The position numbers and the translations under genes are program-made. From Flavobacteriaceae bacterium (lineage in GTDB: Bacteria > Bacteroidota > Bacteroidia > Flavobacteriales > Flavobacteriaceae): DNA of 64,000 nucleotides. The notes under the pieces are model-generated. The model ran no database searches, was not told the DNA's origin, and saw only the letters and a program-made list of their open reading frames with translations. This document shows, one piece after another, positions 20,834 to 30,647 of this stretch. Location of the stretch: contig JAHEHE010000002.1 of assembly GCA_024644725.1 (NCBI GenBank), positions 26,072-90,071 of the forward strand, given 5' to 3'. The number at the start of each line of letters is the position of its first letter. The stretch's first letter is position 1.

Positions 20834-21912
20834 TATTTTCCTGGAAGTTCTCGAATCCGGCCGTACAACTCGAGACGCAACAAGATGGACAGGACCTCCT
20901 GGATCGGGAGCCGGCACTTTTGAGACAACTGATCCGCCTGTATCTTTCCATGCTTTAGAATGGTCTCGAACAACTGCTTTTCCGCGGGATCCAATGAAAC
21001 TGCTTCTTCGTGGTTGCTGCATTTTCGAATCGGTTCCCAGTTCAACATATAAGCGAGATCTCTGGCATCGGTCAGCATGGATGCCCGATGCGTTTTGATG
21101 AGGTGATTGCAACCCACACTGAAGGGGTCAGAAGTTCTTCCGGGTACGGCAAAGACCTCGCGGTGATAGGAAGACGCGAGATCAGCGGTGATCAGGGACC
21201 CCCCTTTCTCAGATGACTCGATCACCAGAGTGGACTCAGACATCCCGGCAATGATCCGATTTCTCTTTACGAAGTTCTCCCTTTCAGGTGGAGTTCCCGT
21301 CCAAAACTCCGTGAGCAGCGCACCTTCCTCCATCATGCTCAGGGCTGTCCTATAATGTGCCCTGGGGTATATCCTGTCCAGGCCATGGGCAAGTACGCCA
21401 ATCGTTTGCAACCCGTGCTGCATTGCGAGGCGATGTGCAAGGATATCGACACCATAGGCGAGTCCGCTTATGATCACAGGGTCGTAAGGCTCCAGCTCCG
21501 AAAACATTCGCTTCATGAATGCCGAGCCCTGGGAGGTCATCTTTCGGGTACCGACGATACTGATGACATTGCGTTTCGCCAGGTCGATTTTTCCTTTGTA
21601 GAAAAGAAGCAAGGGTGCGTCCTCACAGTGTCTCAGATGCTCCGGGTAGTCCGAGTCAAAAAAGGATACCGCCTGAAGTCCGTATTTCTCCATGACTTCC
21701 ATCTCCGCTTTCGCTTTGCTGTAAATTCTCCTGACCTTGAGATTTTGGACGAGTTTCGGTCCGATTCCTTCTACCTCCAGCCATAGCTTTTCTCCTGCCT
21801 CTAGTGACTCTTTCGCCGAACCAAAATGCTCAATCAGCTTGCGAGCCCCTTTGCATCCTATCCCATCAACTGATAGCAAAGCCAATGAGTAAAAAATCGT
21901 ATCTGTCTCCAT
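20818..21912 (-). CDS. dprA: DNA processing protein DprA
   Basis: ISIVGTRKMTSQG, VIISGLAYGVDILAHRLA, LVIESSEKGGSLITADLA Rossmann motifs. Confidence 0.94.
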   Translation of the reverse strand: METDTIFYSLALLSVDGIGCKGARKLIEHFGSAKESLEAGEKLWLEVEGIGPKLVQNLKVRRIYSKAKAEMEVMEKYGLQAVSFFDSDYPEHLRHCEDAPLLLFYKGKIDLAKRNVISIVGTRKMTSQGSAFMKRMFSELEPYDPVIISGLAYGVDILAHRLAMQHGLQTIGVLAHGLDRIYPRAHYRTALSMMEEGALLTEFWTGTPPERENFVKRNRIIAGMSESTLVIESSEKGGSLITADLASSYHREVFAVPGRTSDPFSVGCNHLIKTHRASMLTDARDLAYMLNWEPIRKCSNHEEAVSLDPAEKQLFETILKHGKIQADQLSQKCRLPIQEVLSILLRLELYGRIRELPGKYYEIV

Positions 21913-21965
21913 TCCAGTGACTCAAAAAATTGTGCATTCTATTGTTAATAATTTAGAAACCGCAC

Positions 21966-21997
21966 TTGTAAACACACTTCAAATTTTTTTAGATTTG
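21966..21997 (+). promoter_or_regulatory. Bacteroidota-type promoter candidate
   Basis: TTG (21966-21968), 21-nt spacer, TAGATTTG (21990-21997), matching TTG-N17-23-TAnnTTTG; 26 nt upstream of the SPOR-protein gene. Confidence 0.5.
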
Positions 21998-22023
21998 TTC
22001 AGGTAAAACCAAACTCCCTTAGC

Positions 22024-22944
22024 TTGAATCTCGCCAATTACATCTGTGATCTGCTGTATCGTTACGAATGCGTTATTGTGCCTCATTTTGGAGGTTTTGT
22101 GACCAACGAGAAGTCTGCACGGCTGGATAAAAGCAAGGAGACCCTGTATCCTCCTTACAAACAAATCACGTTCAACGGCCACTTGAAGAACAACGATGGA
22201 CTGCTTGCCAATTACATTGCCTCGGTTGACAAGATCTCATACGAATGCGCTTTGAATTACATCAAGTTCGAGATCGAGTCCTGGATGGATAAGCTGCGCG
22301 ATGAGGACTTGAATCTGAATGGTTTGGGGACCTTCAGCTGGACCGATGGAAAGCTGCACTTTGAGCCTCAAAACAAGACGAACTACCTGCTTTCTTCATT
22401 CGGTCTTTCAAGTGTTCTGGCCCGTGACCTTCATGGGGCTGAAGAAAAAGACTCCCCGGAAGAAAAAGTGCTTCCTCCTGTTATTCCGCTACAAGAGAAA
22501 AAAGCTCCCAATTATCTCAAGTATGCGGCTGTTTTCGTGATTGGACTTTCGGCCATTGGCTTTGGAGCCAAAATGTACAACGATTACAGAACAGATCAGT
22601 GGGTTGCGGAAGCTCAAAAACAACAAGAACAGATCGAACAGAAAATTGAGAATGCCACTTTCGTGATTTCAAAGCCGCTTCCTGCCTTAAAGCTTGAGCT
22701 AAAAACGGAGAAAAAGAGCTTTCACGTAATTGCAGGGGCCTTCCGGGTTCCGGAGAATGCAGAGCGCAAAGTAGGGCAACTCCTGCAGCAGGGTTACGAG
22801 GCTCGAATCCTGGGCGTGAATCGCTGGAATCTCACCGTAGTTTCTTATGGAAGCTATAAGACCCGCAACGAAGCCCTGGGAGCGCTGGACTCCATTCAAA
22901 AAAATGTTGCTGAGGATTCCTGGTTGCTGATTCAGGAGTTTTAA
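22024..22944 (+). CDS. HU-CCDC81-like and SPOR domain protein (TTG start)
   Basis: YICDLLYRYECVIVPHFGGFVTN N-terminus, TM segment, C-terminal SPOR-like FHVIAGAFRVPENAERKVGQLLQQGYEARILGVN. Confidence 0.78.
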   Translation: MNLANYICDLLYRYECVIVPHFGGFVTNEKSARLDKSKETLYPPYKQITFNGHLKNNDGLLANYIASVDKISYECALNYIKFEIESWMDKLRDEDLNLNGLGTFSWTDGKLHFEPQNKTNYLLSSFGLSSVLARDLHGAEEKDSPEEKVLPPVIPLQEKKAPNYLKYAAVFVIGLSAIGFGAKMYNDYRTDQWVAEAQKQQEQIEQKIENATFVISKPLPALKLELKTEKKSFHVIAGAFRVPENAERKVGQLLQQGYEARILGVNRWNLTVVSYGSYKTRNEALGALDSIQKNVAEDSWLLIQEF

Positions 22945-22999
22945 TATCCCGCTTTTGTTTATTTGGCGTATTTTTGAGGCTTAAACATACGCTTTTCCC

Positions 23000-23509
23000 A
23001 TGCAGAGCAAACATCCCATTGACTCGATAACGACCCTGACGGATCTGGTTCTTCCAGGTGAGACCAATCCCCTGGACAACCTGTTTGGCGGTGAGCTGCT
23101 TGCCAGGATGGATAGGGCTTCCAGCATAGCTGCCAGAAGGCACTGCAATCGAATCGTTGTTACGGCATCCGTCAATCACGTGGTATTCTCAAAAGCTGTT
23201 CCGGTGGGTAGCGTACTTACCATTGAGGCGAAGGTCTCAAGAGCTTTTAAATCTTCAATGGAGATCTTTGTGGATGTTTGGATGGAAGACCGCGAATCGG
23301 GAGAACGAACCAAAGTGAATGAAGGGATTTACACTTTTGTGGCTGTTGATCGTACAGGAGCCCCGGTGCGAGTGCCGGAACTTATTCCCCAGACCGATCT
23401 CGAAAAAGAGCGCTACGCAGGAGCACTTAGAAGAAAACAGCTCAGTCTTGTGCTCTCCAAGAAAATGGATCCCCATGACGCAACCGAGCTCAAGGCTCTT
23501 TTCACATGA
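23000..23509 (+). CDS. Acyl-CoA thioesterase (hotdog fold)
   Basis: LPGETNPLDNLFGGELLARMDRASSIAARRHCNRIVVTASVNHVVF. Confidence 0.88.
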   Translation: MQSKHPIDSITTLTDLVLPGETNPLDNLFGGELLARMDRASSIAARRHCNRIVVTASVNHVVFSKAVPVGSVLTIEAKVSRAFKSSMEIFVDVWMEDRESGERTKVNEGIYTFVAVDRTGAPVRVPELIPQTDLEKERYAGALRRKQLSLVLSKKMDPHDATELKALFT

Positions 23510-23515
23510 TCCCTA

Positions 23516-24370
23516 TTAAGCGAATCGCCTGAGGGTGCGCTCAATTCCCGACAGATAGGAGCTCCCAAAAAGAACCAGATGGACCAGAGTCGGATACAGA
23601 TTGTGCAGCTCTATCCTCTCCTCCCATCCTTTTTCAAGAGGCCGGATCTCGTTATAAGTGACCAAAAAACTTTCGTTGAAACCCCCGAACATCCGAGTCA
23701 TCGCAATGTCGACTTCCCTGTGTCCGAAGTAAATTGCAGGATCAATAAAAACAGGCTCACCCAATTTGTCGAACATGAGGTTTCCCGACCATAGATCTCC
23801 ATGCAAGAGGGAAGGTACTTCCTGCGGAATCAGTTCAGGCAGACGGGAGAAAAGTGATTCAAACGCTTCCAAATGCTTGCCCTCGAGCAAATTTCTTCCT
23901 TTGGCCTTTCGAATCAAGGGTTCCAGCCGGTTCGAAATGAAAAATTCGATCCAATTCTCCATTTTGCCGTTCATTTGATCCAGCGAACCAATATAATTGT
24001 TGTGGTCGAGTCCGAAAGCATCATTTGTTTGCAGATGAAGTGTTGCGAGCTGACGTCCGAAAAGCTCCCAAGAAATGCCTTTAGGCCTTCCTTCTTCCAT
24101 ATACTCCAGGATCAGAAATTGATGGGCCCCTTCCTCAAAGGTCAATTCAACTCCAGGTACCCGGCATCCCGCCGACCTGAGCAACCGAAGTCCGGCAGAC
24201 TCTTTTTCAAACATTCCGGGATAGCGGTCTTTCGAATTGAGTTTTAGAACAAATTCTTTTGAATTGGCCAGGCGAAGCCTGAACACCTGGTTGATATCCC
24301 CACCAGACAAGGGCCTGACTTCAAGCAACGGTGCTTCGAGCCATTTTTCAATGACGTCTTCAAACTCCAT
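23516..24370 (-). CDS. Fructosamine kinase family protein
   Basis: PLSGGDINQVFRL, SLLHGDLWSGNLMFD, VFIDPAIYFGHREVDIAMTRMFGGF. Confidence 0.88.
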   Translation of the reverse strand: MEFEDVIEKWLEAPLLEVRPLSGGDINQVFRLRLANSKEFVLKLNSKDRYPGMFEKESAGLRLLRSAGCRVPGVELTFEEGAHQFLILEYMEEGRPKGISWELFGRQLATLHLQTNDAFGLDHNNYIGSLDQMNGKMENWIEFFISNRLEPLIRKAKGRNLLEGKHLEAFESLFSRLPELIPQEVPSLLHGDLWSGNLMFDKLGEPVFIDPAIYFGHREVDIAMTRMFGGFNESFLVTYNEIRPLEKGWEERIELHNLYPTLVHLVLFGSSYLSGIERTLRRFA

Positions 24371-24384
24371 AGAAATTCAAGTAA

Positions 24385-25644
24385 TTAAATCTTGTAAACC
24401 CATTCTTCGGGGTTCTGCCTGTGAACCTCTTTGAAGAGGACAAAGGCAAGGATGGTTTTTCCCGTCGTTTTATCGGTATGGATCCGGCCAAGCTCCTGCT
24501 TGGTTCTCACCTGGTCCCCTTTCTTGACTGTTACATTGTCCAGGTTCTTGTAAACAGAGATGTAGTTCCCGTGCTGAACCAGTACCGCTTTCTTATTTCC
24601 TGGAAGAACCTGTATGGCAAGCACGCGACCATCGAAAATCACCCGGGCGTTGGCGTCCTTTTCCGTTGCATAGAACACCCCATTGCTTTCAATCGTGATC
24701 CCTTTCAGGGTTGGGTGGGATTGTTTGCCATACCTCCTGACGATTACCCCTCTTTCAACAGGAGAGGGCAGTTTGCCTTTGTTCGAGATAAAATCTTTTT
24801 CCAATTCTTTGGCCTCGGGAGTCAAAGCGAAGCCTGAGCTTTTCACCGAAGTGCTTTTTTTCGAGCTCGCGATTGCCTCTGCGATCAACTTCTCGATCCT
24901 GCGGTCGATTTCTTTTTCGGCCTTCTGCTTTTTCTCTATCTGCGCAATGTATTTTTTCTCCTTGTTCTTCACAGCCTTGACCATCGACTCCCTTGAGGCT
25001 TTTTCCCGGGCGATGCTGTCTTTTTCTTTCTGGTTCTCAACCAGCAACATCTCCTTCGCCGTTCGGGTCTGGATCAAATAATCATTCAGATTGTTGAGCT
25101 TGACGGTTTCAATTTTGATCTCTTCTCCCTGCCTGACCCTGTAATCGGCATATTGCCTGATATAATCCAGGCGTTTATATGCCTGTAAAAAGTTATCCGA
25201 TGAAAGCACGAACATCAATCGGCTGTTCTTCGCTTTGCTCTTGTAGGATTTAACGACCATGTTCGCATAGTCCTTCTTCAAAACTTCGAGCCGGTCATGC
25301 AACATAGCCACCTGCTTCTCATTTTCTTCAATCTCAAAAGTCAGCTGCCTGGTCTCCTCGTCAATCGTGTTGATCAATTCGGTACGGACCCCAATTCTCT
25401 TGACGAGGTCGGATAGATCCGATAACAGGGTTTTTTCTTTCTTTTGGGATTTAAAAAGCAGGGTGTTAATTTCCTTGATCTCTTTCTGCAGCTGAAGTCG
25501 CTGCTTTTCCAATTCCTGCCTGCTTTGAGAGTAAGAGGTCAAAGGAAGAACGAGCAGAAACGGCAATAGAAAGAGAGTGCGTCGAAGAGCCTGCTCCGCA
25601 AAGGACTTTGAGAATTTGGACATCATTTCCCTAAAAACTTTCAT
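24385..25644 (-). CDS. Murein hydrolase activator EnvC-like (coiled-coil + M23/LytM)
   Basis: Long N-terminal coiled coil; C-terminal LytM-like VRRYGKQSHPTLKGITIESNG...VLVQHGNYISVYKNL. Confidence 0.85.
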   Translation of the reverse strand: MKVFREMMSKFSKSFAEQALRRTLFLLPFLLVLPLTSYSQSRQELEKQRLQLQKEIKEINTLLFKSQKKEKTLLSDLSDLVKRIGVRTELINTIDEETRQLTFEIEENEKQVAMLHDRLEVLKKDYANMVVKSYKSKAKNSRLMFVLSSDNFLQAYKRLDYIRQYADYRVRQGEEIKIETVKLNNLNDYLIQTRTAKEMLLVENQKEKDSIAREKASRESMVKAVKNKEKKYIAQIEKKQKAEKEIDRRIEKLIAEAIASSKKSTSVKSSGFALTPEAKELEKDFISNKGKLPSPVERGVIVRRYGKQSHPTLKGITIESNGVFYATEKDANARVIFDGRVLAIQVLPGNKKAVLVQHGNYISVYKNLDNVTVKKGDQVRTKQELGRIHTDKTTGKTILAFVLFKEVHRQNPEEWVYKI

Positions 25645-26408
25645 TCCAATTCAATATTTCTATAGCCCTCAGGCATTTGAAAGGGGAATTTCAACGGGAC
25701 GTCAAATTGAACGCTCTTGTAAATCACGTCGATTACGGTTCTCTTTTGTTCACCCACAGCTGTGATCAGGAACCCTTTGGGAAACAAAGATTCACTAATT
25801 TTATCAAATTCCCGGTACAAAATTGTTAAATTTTGATCCTTTTCCGGTTGACGAAGCTCCTCCTTTGAGATTTTAAACGTTGACGGATCCAGATAAAAAT
25901 AGATGTCAAACATGGGGTTTCTCCTCTTGGGCTGCAGCTCGTATTGATTGTTGACCACAGAAGAAACATACTTGTCTCTTTCCAAATTTAGCAAAGACTC
26001 ACCTAAAAATAAACTTTGCACTTTCATAAAGTCAAAATCCGTTCCGAGCCACTGGCTTATCAATTCGAAATTTCCCTTAAACGAAGTTTTAGAAATCTTC
26101 TCGTAGAACTCCACCTCTTTGTTGGTAATCCTGAGTTTCGCTATCGGGAATCCCAGCTTGGAGAAATTGATCCAGATAATGGAATCCCTTACCATCCGCA
26201 GGGAAGCGCTGATATTGGGCAACTCCTGGGAACCCCGGTACTTGATCGACATGGTGGCTTTGATCCGCTCTTGCGAAAGGGCGGCCTGCCTGTTCTTTTT
26301 CACAATGGCGCGGGCCGGCAAATAACTCACCTCGCTGTCGTCCACCTTAGCACTTTTACAGGAGAAAAGAACTGACAACACCAAAGTCAAAACCCAAGCT
26401 TTCTTCAT
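25641..26408 (-). CDS. DUF4292-like lipoprotein
   Basis: Lipobox VLFSCKSAK; SMKYRGSQELPNISASLRMVRDSIIWINFSKLGFPIAKLRIT. Confidence 0.75.
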   Translation of the reverse strand: MKKAWVLTLVLSVLFSCKSAKVDDSEVSYLPARAIVKKNRQAALSQERIKATMSIKYRGSQELPNISASLRMVRDSIIWINFSKLGFPIAKLRITNKEVEFYEKISKTSFKGNFELISQWLGTDFDFMKVQSLFLGESLLNLERDKYVSSVVNNQYELQPKRRNPMFDIYFYLDPSTFKISKEELRQPEKDQNLTILYREFDKISESLFPKGFLITAVGEQKRTVIDVIYKSVQFDVPLKFPFQMPEGYRNIELE

Positions 26409-27430
26409 GATCCTTCCTTGATTTCCTGGGCTTTATTGAAGTATTCTGTTGCTTTTTTGTTTTCGCCCATGGCCTTGAATGCCAAGCTCAACTGCTCCAG
26501 GAACCTGTATTCCATTTCGGGATCATCGATGAGATAGTCCAATCCTTCCAGCAGTGTTTCGGCTGCCTCACTGTTTTTTCTAAGTTGAATGAGGGCCGTT
26601 CCCTTCATCAGGTAAACAAAAGGCTGGGCCGGGAACAGCGACAGTCCCTCCTCACTGTGCTTTAACAGATCCAGAAACTGTTTCGTCTTCAATTCACGCT
26701 CCAACAAGGGAACGAGATTCTTATACGATCTATCTCTCTCGAATGCCTCAAGCAGCGTCTCGCTTTTTGATGCCGGGCTCGCCATAAGTTGACTGTCAAT
26801 TTCTTCATTTGGACTGATTGATTCGGATGGGTTCATAGTGGGTGCAGAACCCATTGATCCTGCTTCTCCCTGCTGCAGGAGAGATTCCTTCAGGGCAATC
26901 AGACCCTCGGGGACTTTATTCTCTGCATCGAGCTTCCTGAGCAGGCTCACGGCCTGATCGATCTCTCCCGATTTGATGTAAAGGATAACGAGATCGGCCT
27001 CTTCCTCCGGATTCAGGGCAATAATCCGATTCTGGACACCAATGGCTCCCTTGAAGTCATTTTGTTTCGTCTTGATTTCTTTCAGATGACGAAGCATGTA
27101 AATGTTTTCGGGCTCCAGTTCCAGCGCCATCCGGGCGTAGTATTCGGCTTCGGTGTACTTGAATTGAAAACTGTAATTCTTGGAAAGTTCAAACAAAACC
27201 GCACGATCCTTCTTGTCGATGTCATGACAGGCCTCAAGGGCGTAAATCGCCTTGTCATAGTTGCCGATCGCCTTCTGGGCCAGGGCTTCAAAAAAGAAGG
27301 TCTGAAAATTGATGTTCTGCTGCTCAACGAGCATTTCTTCCGTTGAAACAACGTCCTCCTGTGCCCATAGAGCAAAGCCTCCTTGAAGGAGAAAGGCCCA
27401 TAGTAGTATGTTTCTCAAGACGAAGGGCAA
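26405..27430 (-). CDS. Tetratricopeptide repeat protein
   Basis: Repeated TPR-like helices (AIGNYDKAIYALEAC, YTEAEYYARMALELEPEN, KATEYFNKAQEI); non-ATG start in the track. Confidence 0.78.
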   Translation of the reverse strand: MPFVLRNILLWAFLLQGGFALWAQEDVVSTEEMLVEQQNINFQTFFFEALAQKAIGNYDKAIYALEACHDIDKKDRAVLFELSKNYSFQFKYTEAEYYARMALELEPENIYMLRHLKEIKTKQNDFKGAIGVQNRIIALNPEEEADLVILYIKSGEIDQAVSLLRKLDAENKVPEGLIALKESLLQQGEAGSMGSAPTMNPSESISPNEEIDSQLMASPASKSETLLEAFERDRSYKNLVPLLERELKTKQFLDLLKHSEEGLSLFPAQPFVYLMKGTALIQLRKNSEAAETLLEGLDYLIDDPEMEYRFLEQLSLAFKAMGENKKATEYFNKAQEIKEGS

Positions 27431-27448
27431 AGCATGTAATTCAATTCA

Positions 27449-28456
27449 TTATTTCAGTTGCGAATAGTCCCCTATGCTGACCGATTTGAAATTTCCATCG
27501 AAATGAGCATGGTTTCCTATCATGGCGCCTTTCAGGTCGGCATTTTCAATTTTCGTGTGGCTCTGGATCAGGGAATCGACGAGAGTCGAATTCTCCACTG
27601 TGCTATTGTCCCCAATGGAAACCCCAGGTCCAACCGTAGAGTTTTTCAGAACCACATTCTCTCCTATGTAACAAGGCTCTAAAATAGAGGAATTCTCCAA
27701 AGATACCGTTTTTGAAACTAAGTCCTGCCCGGCCTCCAGAGCAAACCGGAGAATCTTCGAATTTGTATCGACCGTGATTTCTTTGTTACCGCAATCCATC
27801 CATTCGCTGACTTCTCCGGGAACGAAACGCAATCCCTTTTCCTTCATGTTCTCAAGAGCGTTGGTCAGCTGATACTCTCCTTTTTCTTTGATGTCGTTGT
27901 CCAAAAGGTACTGGATCTCATCCCGAAGTACCTCTCCCTGCTTGAAATAATAGATTCCTATGATGGCAAGATCAGAAACATAAGTTGCAGGCTTTTCCAC
28001 GAAATTCGTAATGACACCGTCATTGAGCTCCACAACTCCGTAAGCGCTAGGCTCCTCGACTTGCTTGACCCAGATGGCACCATCCGCATTTGGATTCAGT
28101 TCAAAATCAGCCTTGAATAGAGTGTCTGCAAATGCCACTACACAGGGGCCTTCAAGCGAGGACTTGGCACACTGTATCGCGTGGGCGGTTCCGAGAGCCG
28201 TTTCCTGAACAGAAACCTTTCCTTTGGCACCCATTCCCTCGGCGATATCCATCAGTCTTTGCTCGGTATCCGCCGGAAAAGTCGGACCGATGACAAAGGC
28301 AATTTCCTCGACTTTCTGATGGACCACTTCGACAATGTCTTCTACCAATCGCTGAACAATGGGTTTGCCGGCGATCAGGGTCAAGGGTTTGGGTATGGTG
28401 AGTGTGTGCGGCCGCAATCGTGAGCCGATGCCTGCCATAGGTACGATAATCTTCAT
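27449..28456 (-). CDS. Sugar nucleotidyltransferase
   Basis: MKIIVPMAGIGSRLRPHTLTIPKPLTLIAGKPIVQRLVEDI; C-terminal hexapeptide-type repeats. Confidence 0.88.
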   Translation of the reverse strand: MKIIVPMAGIGSRLRPHTLTIPKPLTLIAGKPIVQRLVEDIVEVVHQKVEEIAFVIGPTFPADTEQRLMDIAEGMGAKGKVSVQETALGTAHAIQCAKSSLEGPCVVAFADTLFKADFELNPNADGAIWVKQVEEPSAYGVVELNDGVITNFVEKPATYVSDLAIIGIYYFKQGEVLRDEIQYLLDNDIKEKGEYQLTNALENMKEKGLRFVPGEVSEWMDCGNKEITVDTNSKILRFALEAGQDLVSKTVSLENSSILEPCYIGENVVLKNSTVGPGVSIGDNSTVENSTLVDSLIQSHTKIENADLKGAMIGNHAHFDGNFKSVSIGDYSQLK

Positions 28457-28513
28457 ATGAGATTTTTATTTTTTTAACGAGCAAATATACATAAAATTGC
28501 AGGAGACCGCTTT

Positions 28514-30585
28514 TCATTTGGGATAGAGAAAGGCTCCTTTTTCAAGGGTTAGGTGAAATTCTATCCCGAGCGCCTGGCACGTTGACCTGCAGCGTTGGAC
28601 GAATCCTTTGTGATTAGAGCCGTCTGCAACCACGATCTTGGGACGAATCTCTCCTAAGAGTCGCTCGAGATTGAGCCTGGGAGCGTTTGAGAAAATGACA
28701 ATGTCGGGGTCCAGCGTAAGCGAACCAAGAGCCGCTTGCGAGACCATGTCAATTTTCTCGTTTATCAAACAAACAAGAGCCTTACGCACATAAAAAACCT
28801 GCATCGGGGCCGTGGTCTCTCGTTGGTTTCTTTGCATCAAAAAATCTCCCGGAAGTTGGCTCGAATAATCTTCCAAGAGTTTTTTCATGTCGTCTGGGAG
28901 CTCCTTCTTGTTCTTCAATTTCAAAACGGTGCCTTTTCTGCTTACCACAAGCGACTCCCCTCTTCGATGAAATACGATGAGCTTTTCATCTCTGATTAAA
29001 ACGACTCTTTGGTGGATCCAGACAAGTTGCATACAAATCAGACAAATGCCCGATGCATAGATGAATATCGATTTTCGTTTCAAGAATCCCATACTTACAA
29101 GAAACAGGCTCAAACTCAATAAAATCCAGAAAGAAAATGGAAAATAGATACCCTTTAGGATTAGAGCGTCGATGCTTCCGAGCCACTCTATGGCGGTCTT
29201 GATCAATTTTAACCAGGCCTGAAATACTTCTTTAACATACTCAGGGAGATTAAAAATCAGGGCGCCGCCAAGCGTGGAATAGCCGAAAACCAGGGTAATG
29301 CCCAGTAAGGGCAGAATAAGGATGCTGCTAAATAGAAATAGCCCTGAAAATTGGTTGAAATAATACAGACTGAGCGGCATTACCCCCAATTGTGCCGAAC
29401 AGGATACAACGATCAGTCCCAAAAAATACTTTTGAATCTTTAAAAACCGTTTTTTTTGTTTTTTCTTCCTTCCCATCAAAATTGCTCCGACAGCAATTCC
29501 GGTCAGGGCCGAATAACTCAGCTGGAAGCCTACATCAAAAAGAAGCATTGGTTTCAGAATCAGCAATACAAATGCGGAGTTTACCAAATTATTCAGCAGG
29601 CTGATCTTCCTGTTCACAGCTTGTCCTAGGGTGAACAAGGTGAACATGCTCACCGATCGAGTCGCTGAAACCGCCATTCCGGTTAACAATGCATAGCTCC
29701 AAAGACCCAATAAAATGAATATCACCCGGAGAACTCTTCCATTTTTCAATAGCGTCAGAGGGCGAGTCAAAAACAAAAAAATCAGGTGAATAATCCCAAC
29801 ATGAAGTCCGGAAATCGCCAAAATATGCATGGCCCCCGCCCCTTTGAAACTGTCCAAAAGATCGACAGGTATCTCATTTCTGTCTCCCAGGAGCAGGGCC
29901 TTTGCGACAGACAGTTCATCGGGCTCCTTCAAAACTTTTTCCAGCGCTTCTTGAAGATTACGGTTAAGCCCAATTGAGCTTCTGATCAAACCCTTCTTCT
30001 TCCCCCGTTTCAGAATGAAATCGTCCTGCTTCAGGTACAATTGATGGAAAATATTCTTCCTTGCCGCGTATTGCCGGAAATCAAATGCCCCGGGGTTGAA
30101 AGGGGTTCTTATACTCTGTAGAGAATTTCTTGTCCGTAAAGTGTCGCCATACATCACCCTGCTCTCTGAAGTTTCGACTTCGATGCTCACATAGATTTTG
30201 CCATCGCAGGTCTTGTTGTTCAAAGAGATCACACGGGCTTGAAATCTCTGGCGTCCTTCCTTTTTGCTGATTCTTTTTTGAAGAAGAATAGTGACCAGAT
30301 CACCCGAACTGTAAAATTGACTGAAATGGTTTTTATCATTTCCGACACTGATTTTTGTCGTCATATGGGCCCCCAACAGAATGAAGAATACCCCTGTCAG
30401 CAAAAAATAGCCCGGGGAAAAGGCAAAGCTTTTGTTTTGAATCCTGCGCTCCCGGGCAAGTAAAAAGAAAATACAAACGAGTAAAACCAACAATGCACTA
30501 GTGGAGAGGTCAAAAAAAAACCGGTCCCTATGCCCGCAGCCAGAAAAAAGGTAAAATGAAATGGAATATACCTGGGGTTCGACAC
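28514..30585 (-). CDS. comEC: ComEC/Rec2 family competence protein, apparently frameshifted near its 5' end
   Basis: AKALLLGDRNEIPVDLLDSFKGAGAMHILAISGLHVGI is the ComEC core. The track ORF begins at an internal TTG (30493). Plausible N-terminal residues (SNPRYIPFHFTFFLAAGIGTGFF) lie in another frame (30397-30585), with a T9 tract between. Confidence 0.8.
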
Positions 30586-30647
30586 GACGACACTTTACCG
30601 TTTAATTGTTTTATTTTCGCTCCCGTAAACATGGAGATCATTTAAAC

